Origin: Anticarsia gemmatalis
Taxonomy: Eukaryota; Arthropoda; Insecta; Lepidoptera; Erebidae
Assembly (NCBI RefSeq): GCF_050436995.1
Contig: NC_134753.1
Coordinates: 13,914,356-13,978,355 of the forward strand
Direction of reading: 5' to 3'
DNA length: 64,000 bases
The notes beneath the pieces are model-generated. The model saw only the letters and a program-made list of their open reading frames with translations. It ran no database searches and had not been told where the DNA came from. The position numbers and the translations under genes were made by a program. Each line of letters begins with the position of its first letter. The first letter of the stretch is position 1. Below are positions 1-11,069 of the stretch, piece by piece.

Positions 1-870
1 CGTCATATATATTTATTATGTGAAACGAAACGTATCTGTTGTTCGAATGCAACGCGGGAGGTAGGGCCGCAATATGACGCTCATGACAGCTCACAAAATC
101 TGACTCAATACCCGCCAATTATTCTTTGTTTCAGCATCCAGGTTGCTTAGCAGTCGAAATAATGCAAACCTAAAATATTTTATGGCATTTTTTATTTAAT
201 ACTGTGTTATTGGAATGACGCTAGGATTGTCACGAAGATTAACAAAAATTAAAATTAGCCCTCGCCTCTACTGAATCACAAAACAAACAGTTTCTATTGA
301 AAGTAACGTCAATTTACGATAGCTTCGTTTCACCCGCGGTTGTTTCCTATTTATCTCAACTTCGGCCTTTTAAAACTACCGTTTAGTTACTTTACATATA
401 CATACCTAATTATGGAAGATTGGTTATCTCTTGTAACAACATTCAACGGAAACACAACGAAAGAAGGGCCATTGCCATCGGATAACAGGGTTAGGTCTGG
501 TTGTCTGAACACCTCCACCGTGCTCTGTTCCTGACGCTGTGATGACCTGAACCTGCGCTACACTCAGTAGTGCAATACAAGGTATATAGGTAATTGACTT
601 AACTCTTTGTCAGGGGTATTGAAACCATTGTTTGGTGCCTGTAAACTATTTTTTAGTAGAGTACCTACCTACGTTTCACTCTTAGACATCCTTTACACTG
701 TTAACACCGTATCATGTTATTGTACCATTCCTAACTAGGATTTAAACACTTAACATTGTTTAATAAAGTACATTCTCTATTTGTGTTATAAGTATAACTC
801 ATGGATTATGCCTACATGATTTAAAGTGCAATCGTCTATTTTAGAATTCGGTTGGCAACCCTTTTCCTAA
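1..870. other. AT-rich non-coding DNA
   Basis: No supported gene. The reading frames here are short and unlike known proteins. The DNA is AT-rich with scattered short inverted motifs typical of lepidopteran intergenic sequence. Confidence 0.5.
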
Positions 871-879
871 CAACTCCAA

Positions 880-1262
880 AATTCTTGGCGCGTATGTGCG
901 AGTGTCGGCTGTATATTGCATATTATCTTCAGCTTTAGCATCCTGGCTGAAGTGGAAGGTGCGGCGTGGAGGCTGGGGGCGCATGCGCCGTGGCGAGCAG
1001 CGGCGGCGGCGGCGTGGTCCCGCGCCTGTGTGCGTGGCGGCGAGCGGCGGGAGCGGGCGGCGGCGCGCGGCGGCGCGCGGCAGTGTCGCCTCTGCGCCGC
1101 CACACACACGCGTGTCGCGACTCCCGCCCTCATGTCACTGTTCTTCAAGTTCAGGAGCGGCGTGAGTACCACCAGCCACCTCGAGCACCTCGCCGGCACG
1201 CGCCCGCCGCCTCGCGCCGCCTGCTCCGCCGCCACCCTCCTCCCGGTCCTCCGCACACTGAC
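880..1262 (+). promoter_or_regulatory. CpG-rich segment, candidate promoter and first exon
   Basis: A sharply bounded GC- and CpG-rich block in otherwise AT-rich DNA. It contains a short ATG-initiated exon ending at a consensus GTGAGT donor (1162). The several overlapping long frames here on both strands are what high GC produces by chance and are not called as genes. It is inferred to be the upstream promoter of the PP1-inhibitor gene whose coding exons start near 13.6 kb; no TATA box or initiator was assigned. Confidence 0.4.
1132..1161 (+). CDS. Candidate alternative first coding exon of the PPP1R14-like gene
   Basis: ATG at 1132 encodes MSLFFKFRSG, followed directly by a GTGAGT donor at 1162. 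The exon ends in phase 0, as does the main first exon (13603-13731), so it can splice in frame to the exon at 13866, giving MSLFFKFRSG-VKERREKF. The location in a CpG-rich block fits a first exon. The join crosses 12.7 kb and rests only on phase, donor quality and position; the exon could belong to another transcript. Confidence 0.35.
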
Positions 1263-4259
1263 CCTTTATTTATATTCGGTTTTGTCAACGTCCATCGTCC
1301 AGTGGCAGATCCAGAATTAATCGAGATCAGTGTTATTTAAACTTATTCATTCGTAATTAAGAGTGAGTGATTAAACTCAAAAAAATATCACTTAATTAAT
1401 TTAAATTCCGTTAAATGAGGTTATCAGCTCCGATAGTGTAAGATGTAAACAAACGCTACGATCACTGGACAGTTTGTGCGGCGACTGTAACATACAGCAG
1501 GTTGAGAGTATCGTGCAGTATGCTCGGTGTATGAGGAGTGGCTAGACAACGAGCTCGTAGGGCTGGCATAGGACGGTGATGTGTGAGGAGGCGGCGGAGG
1601 GCGCAGGGCGCGGTGCGCGCAGGTAGGTGCAGGCGCGGGCGAGGCGGCGCGCGCGGCCGCTCGCAGCCTCCGGGCCCCTGAGATACCACATCATCTGCAT
1701 CCCACATCTCACACATCGCACACATCTCACACACACACGCTATAAAAATACTAGCATCTTTGTCAACATCTGCTACACATTCACAAACAGTGTCCCTGCC
1801 TTCAGCGTCTACTTAAATGAGTCAGCAGTTTTCCATTCTTGTACTTGTGTCATGAAATGAAAAATAAACAAAGGAAAAACCAAATAGAAAATCATATATT
1901 CCATGTTAGCTGCTAACTAACAATTATGAGCATTCCGTCACGAAGGGCGGCCCACGTTTCTTTCACATATATAATAGTAAAGGTCGCCTTAAATGTTTCA
2001 CTAAATACTTACTTATGTACCTGAATAGCTTCGAACGACCATGTGTTAGTAAATAAATAACACTCAGTACATAGCAGCACGTCATATTCTTTACTGCACT
2101 AGTACTTTGTGGTGGTTGCCTTGCTTTATTGTGTAAACAAATTGATATCAGCATCGTTAATGTTTGTCATATGAGTTTATAACTTTGTACCTCTACACTA
2201 ACTACCATTGTACTAAAACAAAATGTTATTTGTTTCGTATCTATGACAGAACGGTATATACTATTGACACTGTCAGATTTATTATAGGTATTTTTGTTTT
2301 ATTTTTTTTGTGTGTAAGACCATGTATATCGTAGGTGCTCTTGCTCCACCCCGTACACCGTGACCTGAAAAATTACGGGGTACGGGTACTACACCCGTAC
2401 CCCGTAATCTTTTGCTGAATGCAAGAAAAATGCCAGATTGTGGAAATATATTTCTGTAACCACGATACAGTAACTACTGCAACTCAATTTTGGGTTTAGT
2501 AGATTAGAGAAAGAATTAGAAAATAATAATATCGTGTTTACAATTTTGATATCGCGAGGTGTCGCGAGGTGGCGCGAGGTGGCGCGCGACCCGCCAGCCT
2601 CGCCGCCCTTTGTTACACGTAGCCTGACGTAGCGAGCGAGCCTCGTGTGGAGAGCGTTGAGTGAACCGCACTCATTACGTTTTACGAGCGTCGAGCGGTT
2701 ACAGCGGAACTTAACTATGCGTTACATCAAACTGTACAAACTACAATAAATAAGCCTGCATATATTAGGTAATAGGTAGGTAATGTGAGCAGTGAGTGAG
2801 GGACAGGACAGGGGTTTCTTTCTTTGATCGAATACCTAGGAGTAGGAGCTAAACTAATGTTGGATGGATGGTATAGCTGCATACACGCACAACGACAGTA
2901 TCTGTAACAGACTTACGTTCTACAACAAGATCTATTATTGTATTTAGATCCGTTACTAATTATTCACATCATATGGTTTAGACCGTGTAATTACAATATA
3001 CTTATTACACTTGATTTTTGAGTTCGCCATTGAAAACAAATTCAGTAGGTAACTATTGAAATATAAACAGAATCTCAACCTCAAAATGTAATGTTTCTTG
3101 TCTGAGATAAAGTTCGTGCTTTCACGGGCTTACATGTTTTTAGTTTCAAAGTGCAAGTTATTGAATGTAAGTAGGTACCTATAATATGTAAGCTCTTTTG
3201 TTCCACTTTCGACTCGTTTACAAAAAGTCCAGGTCCTTTCAATTCGAGGGATCAAAATATTTTGTGTTTATATTATTGTATTTTTAAATATTTATTTTAT
3301 TATTTTAACGATGAAATAAAGGAATCCAGCCACTCACGTAATAATTTTTATATTTGGTGGTATCTATATGGTATATTCTTCAGGACTGGTGTCTTGAAGT
3401 TTGATAGTGTTATTTTTATTATTAATCCTGTTATTGTTCGTAATACGACCTCTTCAGTTTTCAAATTGTATCTTACTTTAATCTTTGACTAGGTAATACA
3501 ACGGCGCAATCGACCAAAATCTGTAAAGGCACTGACAAGACACGCACACTTGTGTCAGTTCTGTAATCGATGTGTTATCAGTAAACATCCTGAGAACAGA
3601 TACAGCGTGAGAGAAAGAGTACCCAAAGGTCCCACGGGTCACCACTATAACTACTAACTAGCACTATTCACAAGTTCATATCAACCACGTCCCTCACTCC
3701 TACAATACATAGCTTCCTTCTCAGTCTTCCCACATTCTATGTCGTTATCTTAGACAACCGTGAGCAACTTGCTTAATTATTTATTATTTAATGGTTTTAT
3801 GAGACAGCTTTAAATATTAGTGGTTGTAGTGATTGTCAACTTGTCCACTGTCTCACTCGACTCGATGGACTCGACTGCACATTTGGTGCATTAGCCTCAG
3901 GAAAGAAGTTGCTTTGTCGTCATGTCTTTGAATCAATCACCAGCACGTGTTCGACGCGCCATTCACATAAGTCATCAATATAGGTAGCTGTACTCTCATA
4001 GTTTATATAGATACCTACATACGTAACGTTTTTATTCTGGAGTAGGTGTATTTGCTTACCGCGTTTGCTAGTGTTAAGTTGGAAGTGTATTACGTTTAAA
4101 TCTAGTACAGTCGCGGCAAGTGTTCTGTCCAGCAAATGTGATAGGTATAAATAAGATGCTTTTTATAATTATCTTTCCATTTTCCAATAAATTGTGTAAG
4201 CAGTAGGTACCTAGCTGTCGTGTTTGTGTGGTTTTGTGCAGCCGGAGCCGTTTCAGTTA
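1263..4259. other. AT-rich intergenic or 5' intronic DNA
   Basis: No gene supported. It holds a GC-rich block at 1560-1680, a perfect 16-bp inverted repeat at 2372-2408 and a CGCGAGGTG-type short repeat around 2555-2590. If the first exon at 1132 is real, all of this is intron. Confidence 0.4.
2372..2408. repeat. Perfect inverted repeat, 16-bp arms, 5-nt loop
   Basis: The left arm ATTACGGGGTACGGGT (2372-2387) is matched exactly by its reverse complement at 2393-2408 around the loop ACTAC. There is no U-tract or neighbouring gene, so it is not a bacterial-type terminator; it is a hairpin-forming repeat. Confidence 0.8.
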
Positions 4260-4800
4260 TTCATGTTATTCAAGCGCTATACTTGCGCTCGGTCGGGGTG
4301 GACGAATGGTGGTATTGTAGAGCGTAGTGTATACTGCATGCCGTATAGTTCGTGGGACACGACGCGCTCGGCCGCTATCAGCTGAGCGCGGCCGGTCGCG
4401 GGCCGCGGCGCCCTGCCCCCGCCCGCCTCCGGCCGCGGCCCCGCGCGCCGCGCGATCCATCTTCGCGCGCAGTGTGAGCTCGTGCGGGTCTCCGCGCGCT
4501 TGTATATCGTGTCCTCGCGCAGTGAACGCGGAGTCAGTGTCGTGTGTCGGTGGTGAGTGTGCAGTGCTCGGTGGTCATCAGTGGTCGCCGCGAGGAGCAG
4601 TCACGAGCGGCACCATCGTCGGCGTGCAGCGAGCTCGGAGCGCGGCTCCGCCGGGGGCAGTGACCGCTGCGATCTCGGTACGGGCTGCGAGATGATTGCG
4701 AGCGTGACACACTCGCGCGTAACGTACTCCTCACTGTTGTTTCAGTCGTTTCAAAACTGGCTAACGGTGACACTAAACAGACTACAGTCTTAGCTTGTCC
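4260..4800 (+). promoter_or_regulatory. CpG-rich segment, candidate alternative promoter
   Basis: A CpG-dense block flanked by AT-rich DNA, with GTGAGT-like donor sequence around 4553. Frames of up to 122 codons here are GC-driven and overlap on both strands. It may be a non-coding first exon for the downstream PP1-inhibitor gene, whose exon at 13571 is preceded by a good acceptor and so needs an upstream exon. Confidence 0.3.
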
Positions 4801-5700
4801 ACACTCGGCCGGACGTAGTCGAGGGCCGTCCCGCGTCCGCGTCGTATTGTACTAGTAGACCCCCGCAGTAAGTTCTAGGACGACACGAGACTATTTTCGG
4901 TCGGCGCGCTGGAGAAGCCACAGTAACAGTGTTGTATAGAATTTAGTAATGACGGCCTCGTGATCATATCCGTGACGTCCGTTCAGTTGTGATCAACAAG
5001 TAAACTACCAACTTTGGACGTGTATTTGCGTTTTTCTTGTAAGTAAGTAGGTACGTAAGTACGTGGTCTACACATTTGTAGACATTTGATGACGAGCGAG
5101 ACTGTGTGCGCTGTGTTTACACCGTTTCCGCTGGAGTTTTTTTAGTTAGATGTTACAAAAATACAGCAAAGCTACATAAAGTTAACAAGTTATTGCGACT
5201 CGTGTTTCTGTGTAGGTGTACCGACGTGCTACTTATTAAAATATAAAGTGGCGGCTAACAGTGATTCACCGCGGTCCCGTTATTAATACTAATCACTCGC
5301 CTCGTCCATGCCAGCGTATGGCAAACAACACCGCGACTCTAGTCAACAAAACTACTAGATTAGTGAGTTGCACATGTAAACCAATTAAACGATACGACTC
5401 GTAGTAATAGTTAATCTAATTAAGCGATGCGACCAACCACGCGCCTTCCACACCACACTCACGACACTCGAACTCACCGTCTCAGCACTTGGCGCACCAG
5501 CGCGGCAGCGCGCAGCGGCGCCACCAGCCGCTGTGTTATGTGACATGACTTACAGAGAGTGATGTCTGGGTGACAGTGAAGATGTACGGGGATCAAACTG
5601 ATCAACGGTGGCATGCATGATGGCGCACCGCGCAGACCTATCAATGGCATCCATTGACGCCACTGATAACATTAATTGATTATGATAACGTTGTATATTT

Positions 5701-5741
<41 letters not shown>

Positions 5742-6530
5742 GAGCTGCTTACCTCAGCGTCATGTCCGTGCATCGCTATACATTTGGATCGCTTGTTATT
5801 GGTTAATCTGCCAGCTCGGTGTTGCCTTCCTCCCCGCTCAGACTGTGGTCTTTGTTCGTTCTCTTATAGTATCAGGTTAGCACCGGTCTAAGTCGCACTT
5901 GTGGACCCAACAAACTGAACGACTTACATCCGTTTAATCATTCTATTCCATTCTTTGTGTCCATGTGTATTATTCAGATACAAATAAACTATTTCAATAT
6001 TCTAATGTTCCTCTTGTTTCTAGTCTGCAAAATAGCGGACTGATTATGTGGTCTAAAATATAATAGTTCTATTATATGACTCGAGGATTGATCAAAGAGA
6101 TTGGGGAAGACCCTCCAGTTGGCAAAGTTCCGCGAACACGTGGCGGGTAGTTGTAAACTAATAAACGGCAGCTAAATATAAAACGCTGTATTGTAGGTAC
6201 CTACTTGCACTTAATGTGTACCTAATACTTACCTACTATTTGTCTCTTCGGTCATTCTTTTTATCGTTCGCACATTTTTTTCTCATGATCTTCATTGATC
6301 TCATAAATTACTTCTAAATCAATCGTAAAAGGTAGAAATAATCATATTATTAATCTAGACGTGTGCAACTGTGTGTGTACGTCGTGTATAAGAAGCATCC
6401 CACGCAGTAACATCGAGCACTAATCAGAGAGGTGTTTGTGTTGCTTCCTTAGATAGGTACCTGCGTCATTTCGTATCACTACATAGTATAAAACAAAGTC
6501 GTTTTCTGCGTCTTCGTCTATCCTTATATA
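4801..6530. other. Intergenic or intronic DNA with a (CA)n microsatellite
   Basis: No gene supported. A pure CA dinucleotide run of about 30 bp lies at 5703-5733. A frame reading VCVCVCV across it on the minus strand is an artefact of the repeat. Confidence 0.5.
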
Positions 6531-6532
6531 AT

Positions 6533-7016
6533 ATATGTTACTGTAAAAGCCCGAACGGTGGTAAATCCTAAGATTTTCCGGTATAACCTAAGATTTACCA
6601 ACTCGCAATGGTAAAAGTCCGAACAATTCTTTTATTTCGAACTTTTACCTATATTCACTTGATGATATCGAGACGTCGCCGGAGCCCCGCTTCGCGGGGC
6701 TCCTCCTTCTGGGTGGTTAAAAAAAAATAACCACGAAGGCTAAGGTGGGAGCTTCGCTCGCGCCCACCTTAGCCTTCTAACCTAACCTACCCATGTCGCT
6801 ATGCCCAAAACTCCTACTTTATAACTATGTCACAGTATATAATTATACCATGAAATAGTTATAAACATAGTTATGAAGAAGGATTTTTTTATATATCGTA
6901 ACATCGTTTTTAAACTCTGGCTTGTTCGGACTTTTACCATTGAGAGTTGGTAAATCTTAGGTTTTACTGGAAAATCTTAGGATTTACCACAGTTCGGGCT
7001 TTTACAGTAACATATA
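6533..7016. mobile_element. Foldback-type MITE with long terminal inverted repeats
   Basis: The two ends are inverted copies of each other over roughly 85-95 bp: the left end begins GTTACTGTAAAAGCCCGAAC and the right end is its near-exact complement, with TATA-rich flanks. The middle (6660-6860) holds two GC-rich hairpins, one near 6681-6703 (AGCCCCGC / GCGGGGCT) and one near 6737-6777 (AAGGCTAAGGTGGG / CCCACCTTAGCCTT), and no coding frame. This structure indicates a non-autonomous DNA transposon moved by another element's transposase. The family is not identified. Confidence 0.75.
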
Positions 7017-7349
7017 TACGCTTAGAAGGGAGGTTTAAGTGTATCATTTGTTAAGGTTAATCCGGTATAACTTGGCCGAAGTCGGGGCGGACTAGTATTA
7101 TTATAAACAATGATCTCACAAGTCATTTTGAACGCTCATCTAGATTAGTTTATGTTCGAGACTCGAGGAGTAGCGTCCAGTCGGTTCCTACTGTCGAGTA
7201 TCGACAGTTTGACAATTCCTTGTTGTTTGTTTGTCGTATGGTTAGTGGTCAACCTAGTGTCAAAGTTGTTCAAGCCGCGCGAGAGGCCTTTGACATGGCT
7301 TAACGACTGTTATCTTATCTTCGTAGACAACAGCCGGGACCGACTTTTT

Positions 7350-7495
7350 TCGTAGCCTTCGAAGTACGGAGACGCCAAGCTCAAATACTACTATGCGGTC
7401 ACCCATCTATGGAATGACCGCGCCAAGGGTTGCTTAACCCACAGATCGTTTACCGACCGGTGAGCGTAACTGGCTATGGGCGCCTCAGTTCCTGT
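7350..7495 (-). mobile_element. 5S rRNA-like (SINE3-type) repeat
   Basis: Read on the minus strand, the segment contains GGTTAAGCAAC, GGCGCGGTC and GATGGGTGACCGC in the order and spacing of the internal promoter (A box, intermediate element, C box) of 5S rRNA. The flanks and several positions differ from a real 5S gene and the ends do not pair, so it is a 5S-derived SINE or a fragment rather than a functional 5S gene. It lies just downstream of a MITE in non-coding DNA. Confidence 0.5.
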
Positions 7496-7499
7496 AACA

Positions 7500-10400
7500 A
7501 AGTGTTTATTTATTTTAAAAAGTGTTTTATTTTAGAAAACCTTTTTAATGCTGATGTTTGTATTGGCAATGTTTCATGTGAAACTTAGTTTATTTTCATT
7601 TTTCTCGCGAATTTGGTTCTGACTAGGTGGTGATAATGCTCGTGGAAAGCAGATGTTAGCTGCAAACAGATGTTAGCTACAACGTCTACAAACATTGTGT
7701 CTCCTGACTAGTCCTGACGTTATCTGTGTGCTGCTGTAAATAACAGAGATCAGATAACATGAGCATACCTATACAAGTTGTGACCCCCACCTTGTTTAAA
7801 TTCTACAAGCTGTAAATGCGAGGCAATCGCGCCGTAGAAATATTACACAAGGAAAAATACAATAAATGACGCAAAAAACACATATCCCGCAGTACCACTG
7901 ACTGGTTATAATCATTAATTATGAGTTTATAAGTAACTAGGTTTGGAAGCTCATAATATTCGTAATTATGTAATACGGAGTATGGGGACGTTTTATATAA
8001 TTCTGCGTAATGAGGGCAGTGTGTGATGTGTGTGCGTGTGCAGTGTGTGCAGTGTGTGCAGGTTGAGCAGTGTGTGCAGTGTGTGCGTGTACAGTGTGTG
8101 CAGTGTGAGCAGAGTAGACGCGCGTCCCGCACACAACAGCCACTTGCAGATAGTATCCGTTATGTTACCTCACGATACAATTGTAATAGAATTTGATTAG
8201 CGATAAATATCTAGCACACAATAACGTTTATTATCTTTGTAACTCTCTGACGTACGACGACTATAAAGTAATTCCATGTTTCGACAATAGGTAGGTACCT
8301 ACTGTGCTACAAGTGAGATTGTAAGTAGACGCGGGAGAGTTTATGATTAAGACGATATATTATTATGAAATACCAAACTTTGGTAATCAATCTGAAATCT
8401 AATTCAAATAGCCAGAAGATTTTTCTTGGATAACGGCTTAAAATATATAAATAAATAAATAAGAGTGATTGATTAATAGCAGAGGACGCGATCTCATAAC
8501 TTAAACGCTGAGAAACAAACAAAATCGTAGTTAACCATCAGCCGGCTCTCCCACCATCGCATCGCTGAAGACGAATACAAACTGTCGTCGCCCCTTGTCT
8601 TCCTCTATGTCAACTGCACCGACTTTGACTAACAGTTTAGCTTGAAAATTATAGACTGGTCTCTGTTCTCAAGAATAAGGTGACCAAGTGGAGCGTCGAA
8701 ATGGAAAGTGTTCACGTCCGCGGTACGGCGGCGGCGATACGTAGTAGCCGCCACTAGCCGCCAGCAGGTACGTGTGGCCAGTGTTGACTACTGATGACTA
8801 CTGATGACTGCTGTTAACGCGACGCGTACACTCAGCTGTCACATGGCACGTGAGCCGGCTCCTCTACAACAATAATATATACCTGGAAATGGTCGGTCAT
8901 TGCGAGGCTTGTTTAATTTTAAATATACTCACCGCGCTTTTAAAGCCTCTTTCCATTTCATTATGGTGTGGAAGGTCGTGTTCACTGCCGTCTGCCGGCA
9001 CCGACGCCGCCGCGGCGCTGTGCAGCGACATTACATTCTGACTTACAATTTTGTAAGTAACAACTCTTAGCACCAATTTGGACAATAATAATTAAAACAC
9101 GTAGGTACTTGATACGTATCTATGTATATAATGATTCTACTGTGTGTTTATACCCAGCGCCAGCGTGGCCCGGCAGACTTATTTCTCAAACGTGTATGTA
9201 CAAAACTAATTAACAATGCGATGCTGCACAAGGGCGTCGCGCGCTCTGAGCAGAACGCTCATCTTGTGTGAAGGTGAGGTGGACGTGGCGGTCAACATCT
9301 CTCCTCACGCTCTCACTGCACGTACTGCACGTCGCTCGACGTAGCGCGACGTAGCGCGACGTAGCTCGACGTAGCTCGACGTAGCTCGGTGCTCGCGTGT
9401 TCAGGAGTAACGCTCGCCTAACTCTCGTGATGCATGTCCGACATGTATTTAGTAGCTCGCCGTCTCTATTGTAGTTTCGTCGTGCCGCGTCGGGCTCTCT
9501 CAACAGTCTCAACAATCCCGCCTGGACGTTCACATACCTACTAATATTATAATACAATGATCTTTACAATAGATGTATTTTGTAAACATAGTACGTAAGA
9601 GTACGGTAGGTACCTACCTACCCAGAAGAATTTTCCGTTCTATATGTGTGTAATGTAATGATGGGTGTAATAATGCATTGAGTGTTTGGACGGACTGATA
9701 TATTATTATTTCGAGTAATTTAAACAGGGACTCGTCAATGAACATATTATTGAACAATGCTCTAAAGCCATGCTTAGATTAAGTAGGTAGGTAAATAATC
9801 ACGCAAACTTGCATGGCATGTAGGGCGCGCGTTTACAAATGTATTACGTGTGCGATAAATATACAAGACGTAAAGGTTTAATGGTAGTGTACGCGAGCAC
9901 CGCGCCACCGCGGCACCGTGAGTAGCGGTCACGCGCGGTCACGCACCGCCTGCGCCTGGCCTAGGCACAACTACCCCTACGTGCACCGTGCCGTGGTGCC
10001 GTTGTGTCGTGGTGTCGTGGTGCCGTGGTGCACTAGGGCCACATTGATTCTAACACTTCCAACTTGGAAGTGTTAGAATCAATATGTGGTCACACTTGGA
10101 CGTTCCAAGACTGAGACTGCACTTGAAAAGCTCCGAACGTTGCAGCAACCACCAACGTTTTTTTTTTTGGAAGCACGAGCTATCAGTCCGTTTATTTAAA
10201 TGAAACAGGCACACAAGCTTTTTCTCATTTAGCCGTGAACCTTGCGCCTTCCGTACATTGTACATTATATGTATATTATAACGCCCCACAAACAATGCTA
10301 ATTCAGGCATCAGTCAAAAACGAGAAGTATTTGCCTATTTATTGACTTGGTTAGCGCAGATTTTCCGGTCAGCGCGTTAGCTCGTTAGCACGTTAGCGTC

Positions 10401-10540
10401 GCGGCCTGCGTCACACACAAATATAGCGAGCTATGTCAAAACAGTGCGCCGTGAATTTACTAAGCAATAGGTATAAATAATGATGGTGAGAGGCGACGTG
10501 GCGTCACCTCGTTGATCGGACGCATATACATATTTAGGTC
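7500..10540. other. Intergenic or intronic DNA with simple repeats and a snapback hairpin
   Basis: No gene supported. It holds a degenerate GTGTGTGCA repeat (8015-8112), a 10-bp tandem motif CGACGTAGCG/CGACGTAGCT repeated about five times (9338-9387), a GTCGTGGT-rich tract near 9990-10030 and a perfect snapback palindrome at 10043-10083. Confidence 0.5.
10043..10083. repeat. Perfect 20-bp palindrome with a 1-nt spacer
   Basis: ATTGATTCTAACACTTCCAA (10043-10062) is followed by one C and then its exact reverse complement (10064-10083). The flanking CCAC and GTGG extend the symmetry imperfectly. Confidence 0.85.
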
Positions 10541-10558
10541 GCATCGCGTGATATCATT

Positions 10559-10790
10559 CGCTCCAGCATCGCTCACGCCTGCTGGAGCGGCTCTATTTCG
10601 ACAGTGTGGTGGTGTGCGCTGGACGAGCTCGCACTGCTCACACTGGACTCAGTGGTCTCGGTGGCCACAGTGCTAGCAGTGGTCGGGGGCCGGGTGTGCC
10701 CGGGCGGCGGCGCGGCGGGTGGCGGCGGCCGCCCGCGCCGCGCCACTACTCACTCATTAACATTTTTATGTCGGTGGCTTCGTCTGCGAC
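10559..10790. promoter_or_regulatory. CpG-rich segment
   Basis: A GC-rich block with a 10-bp hairpin (CGCTCCAGCA at 10559 and TGCTGGAGCG at 10580) and two overlapping open frames of about 90 and 118 codons. Neither frame resembles a known protein, and they differ in frame over the same GC-rich DNA. Most likely another upstream promoter or first exon of the gene to the right; no function is assigned. Confidence 0.25.
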
Positions 10791-10995
10791 GTGCCGAAGG
10801 TCGACAACCTTCGATGACTTCGATCACTTCACGGACAGCCTCCGGCTACGCGCACTCGTGTTGTTTTTCCAAAATGTTCCGAAATAACTTCGCTAAATAT
10901 AAAAAGTGTACAAATTATTCTGAGCAAATCGTATTCGATTCAACAATTAATAATATTTAGTAGTGAGTAGGTATCTACTATAATTTATTTTTGCT

Positions 10996-11065
10996 GGAAA
11001 ACCTACAAAATTATGAGTGAAGGTAGGTACCTTCCTACGTTCACTCACAATTTTGAAGGTTTTCC
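10996..11065. repeat. Inverted repeat, about 26-bp arms
   Basis: The left arm, beginning GGAAAACCTACAAAATTATG, is mirrored by the right arm ending ACAATTTTGAAGGTTTTCC with two mismatches. The centre (GGTAGGTACCTTCC) is itself palindromic, so the whole 70 bp can fold. Confidence 0.75.
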
Positions 11066-11069
11066 GAGT

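Noticed and set aside
916..1320. 134-codon + frame and 129-codon minus frame in the CpG block
   Set aside because: They overlap on opposite strands with low-complexity Arg/Ala composition; only the short ATG-to-donor segment is kept as a candidate exon.
4327..4695. 122-codon + frame
   Set aside because: It is Arg/Ala/Ser-rich with overlapping frames on both strands in a CpG block; better explained as promoter or 5' UTR.
7350..7495. Functional 5S rRNA gene
   Set aside because: Only the internal promoter region resembles 5S; the ends do not match or pair, and no T-run terminator follows on the minus strand.
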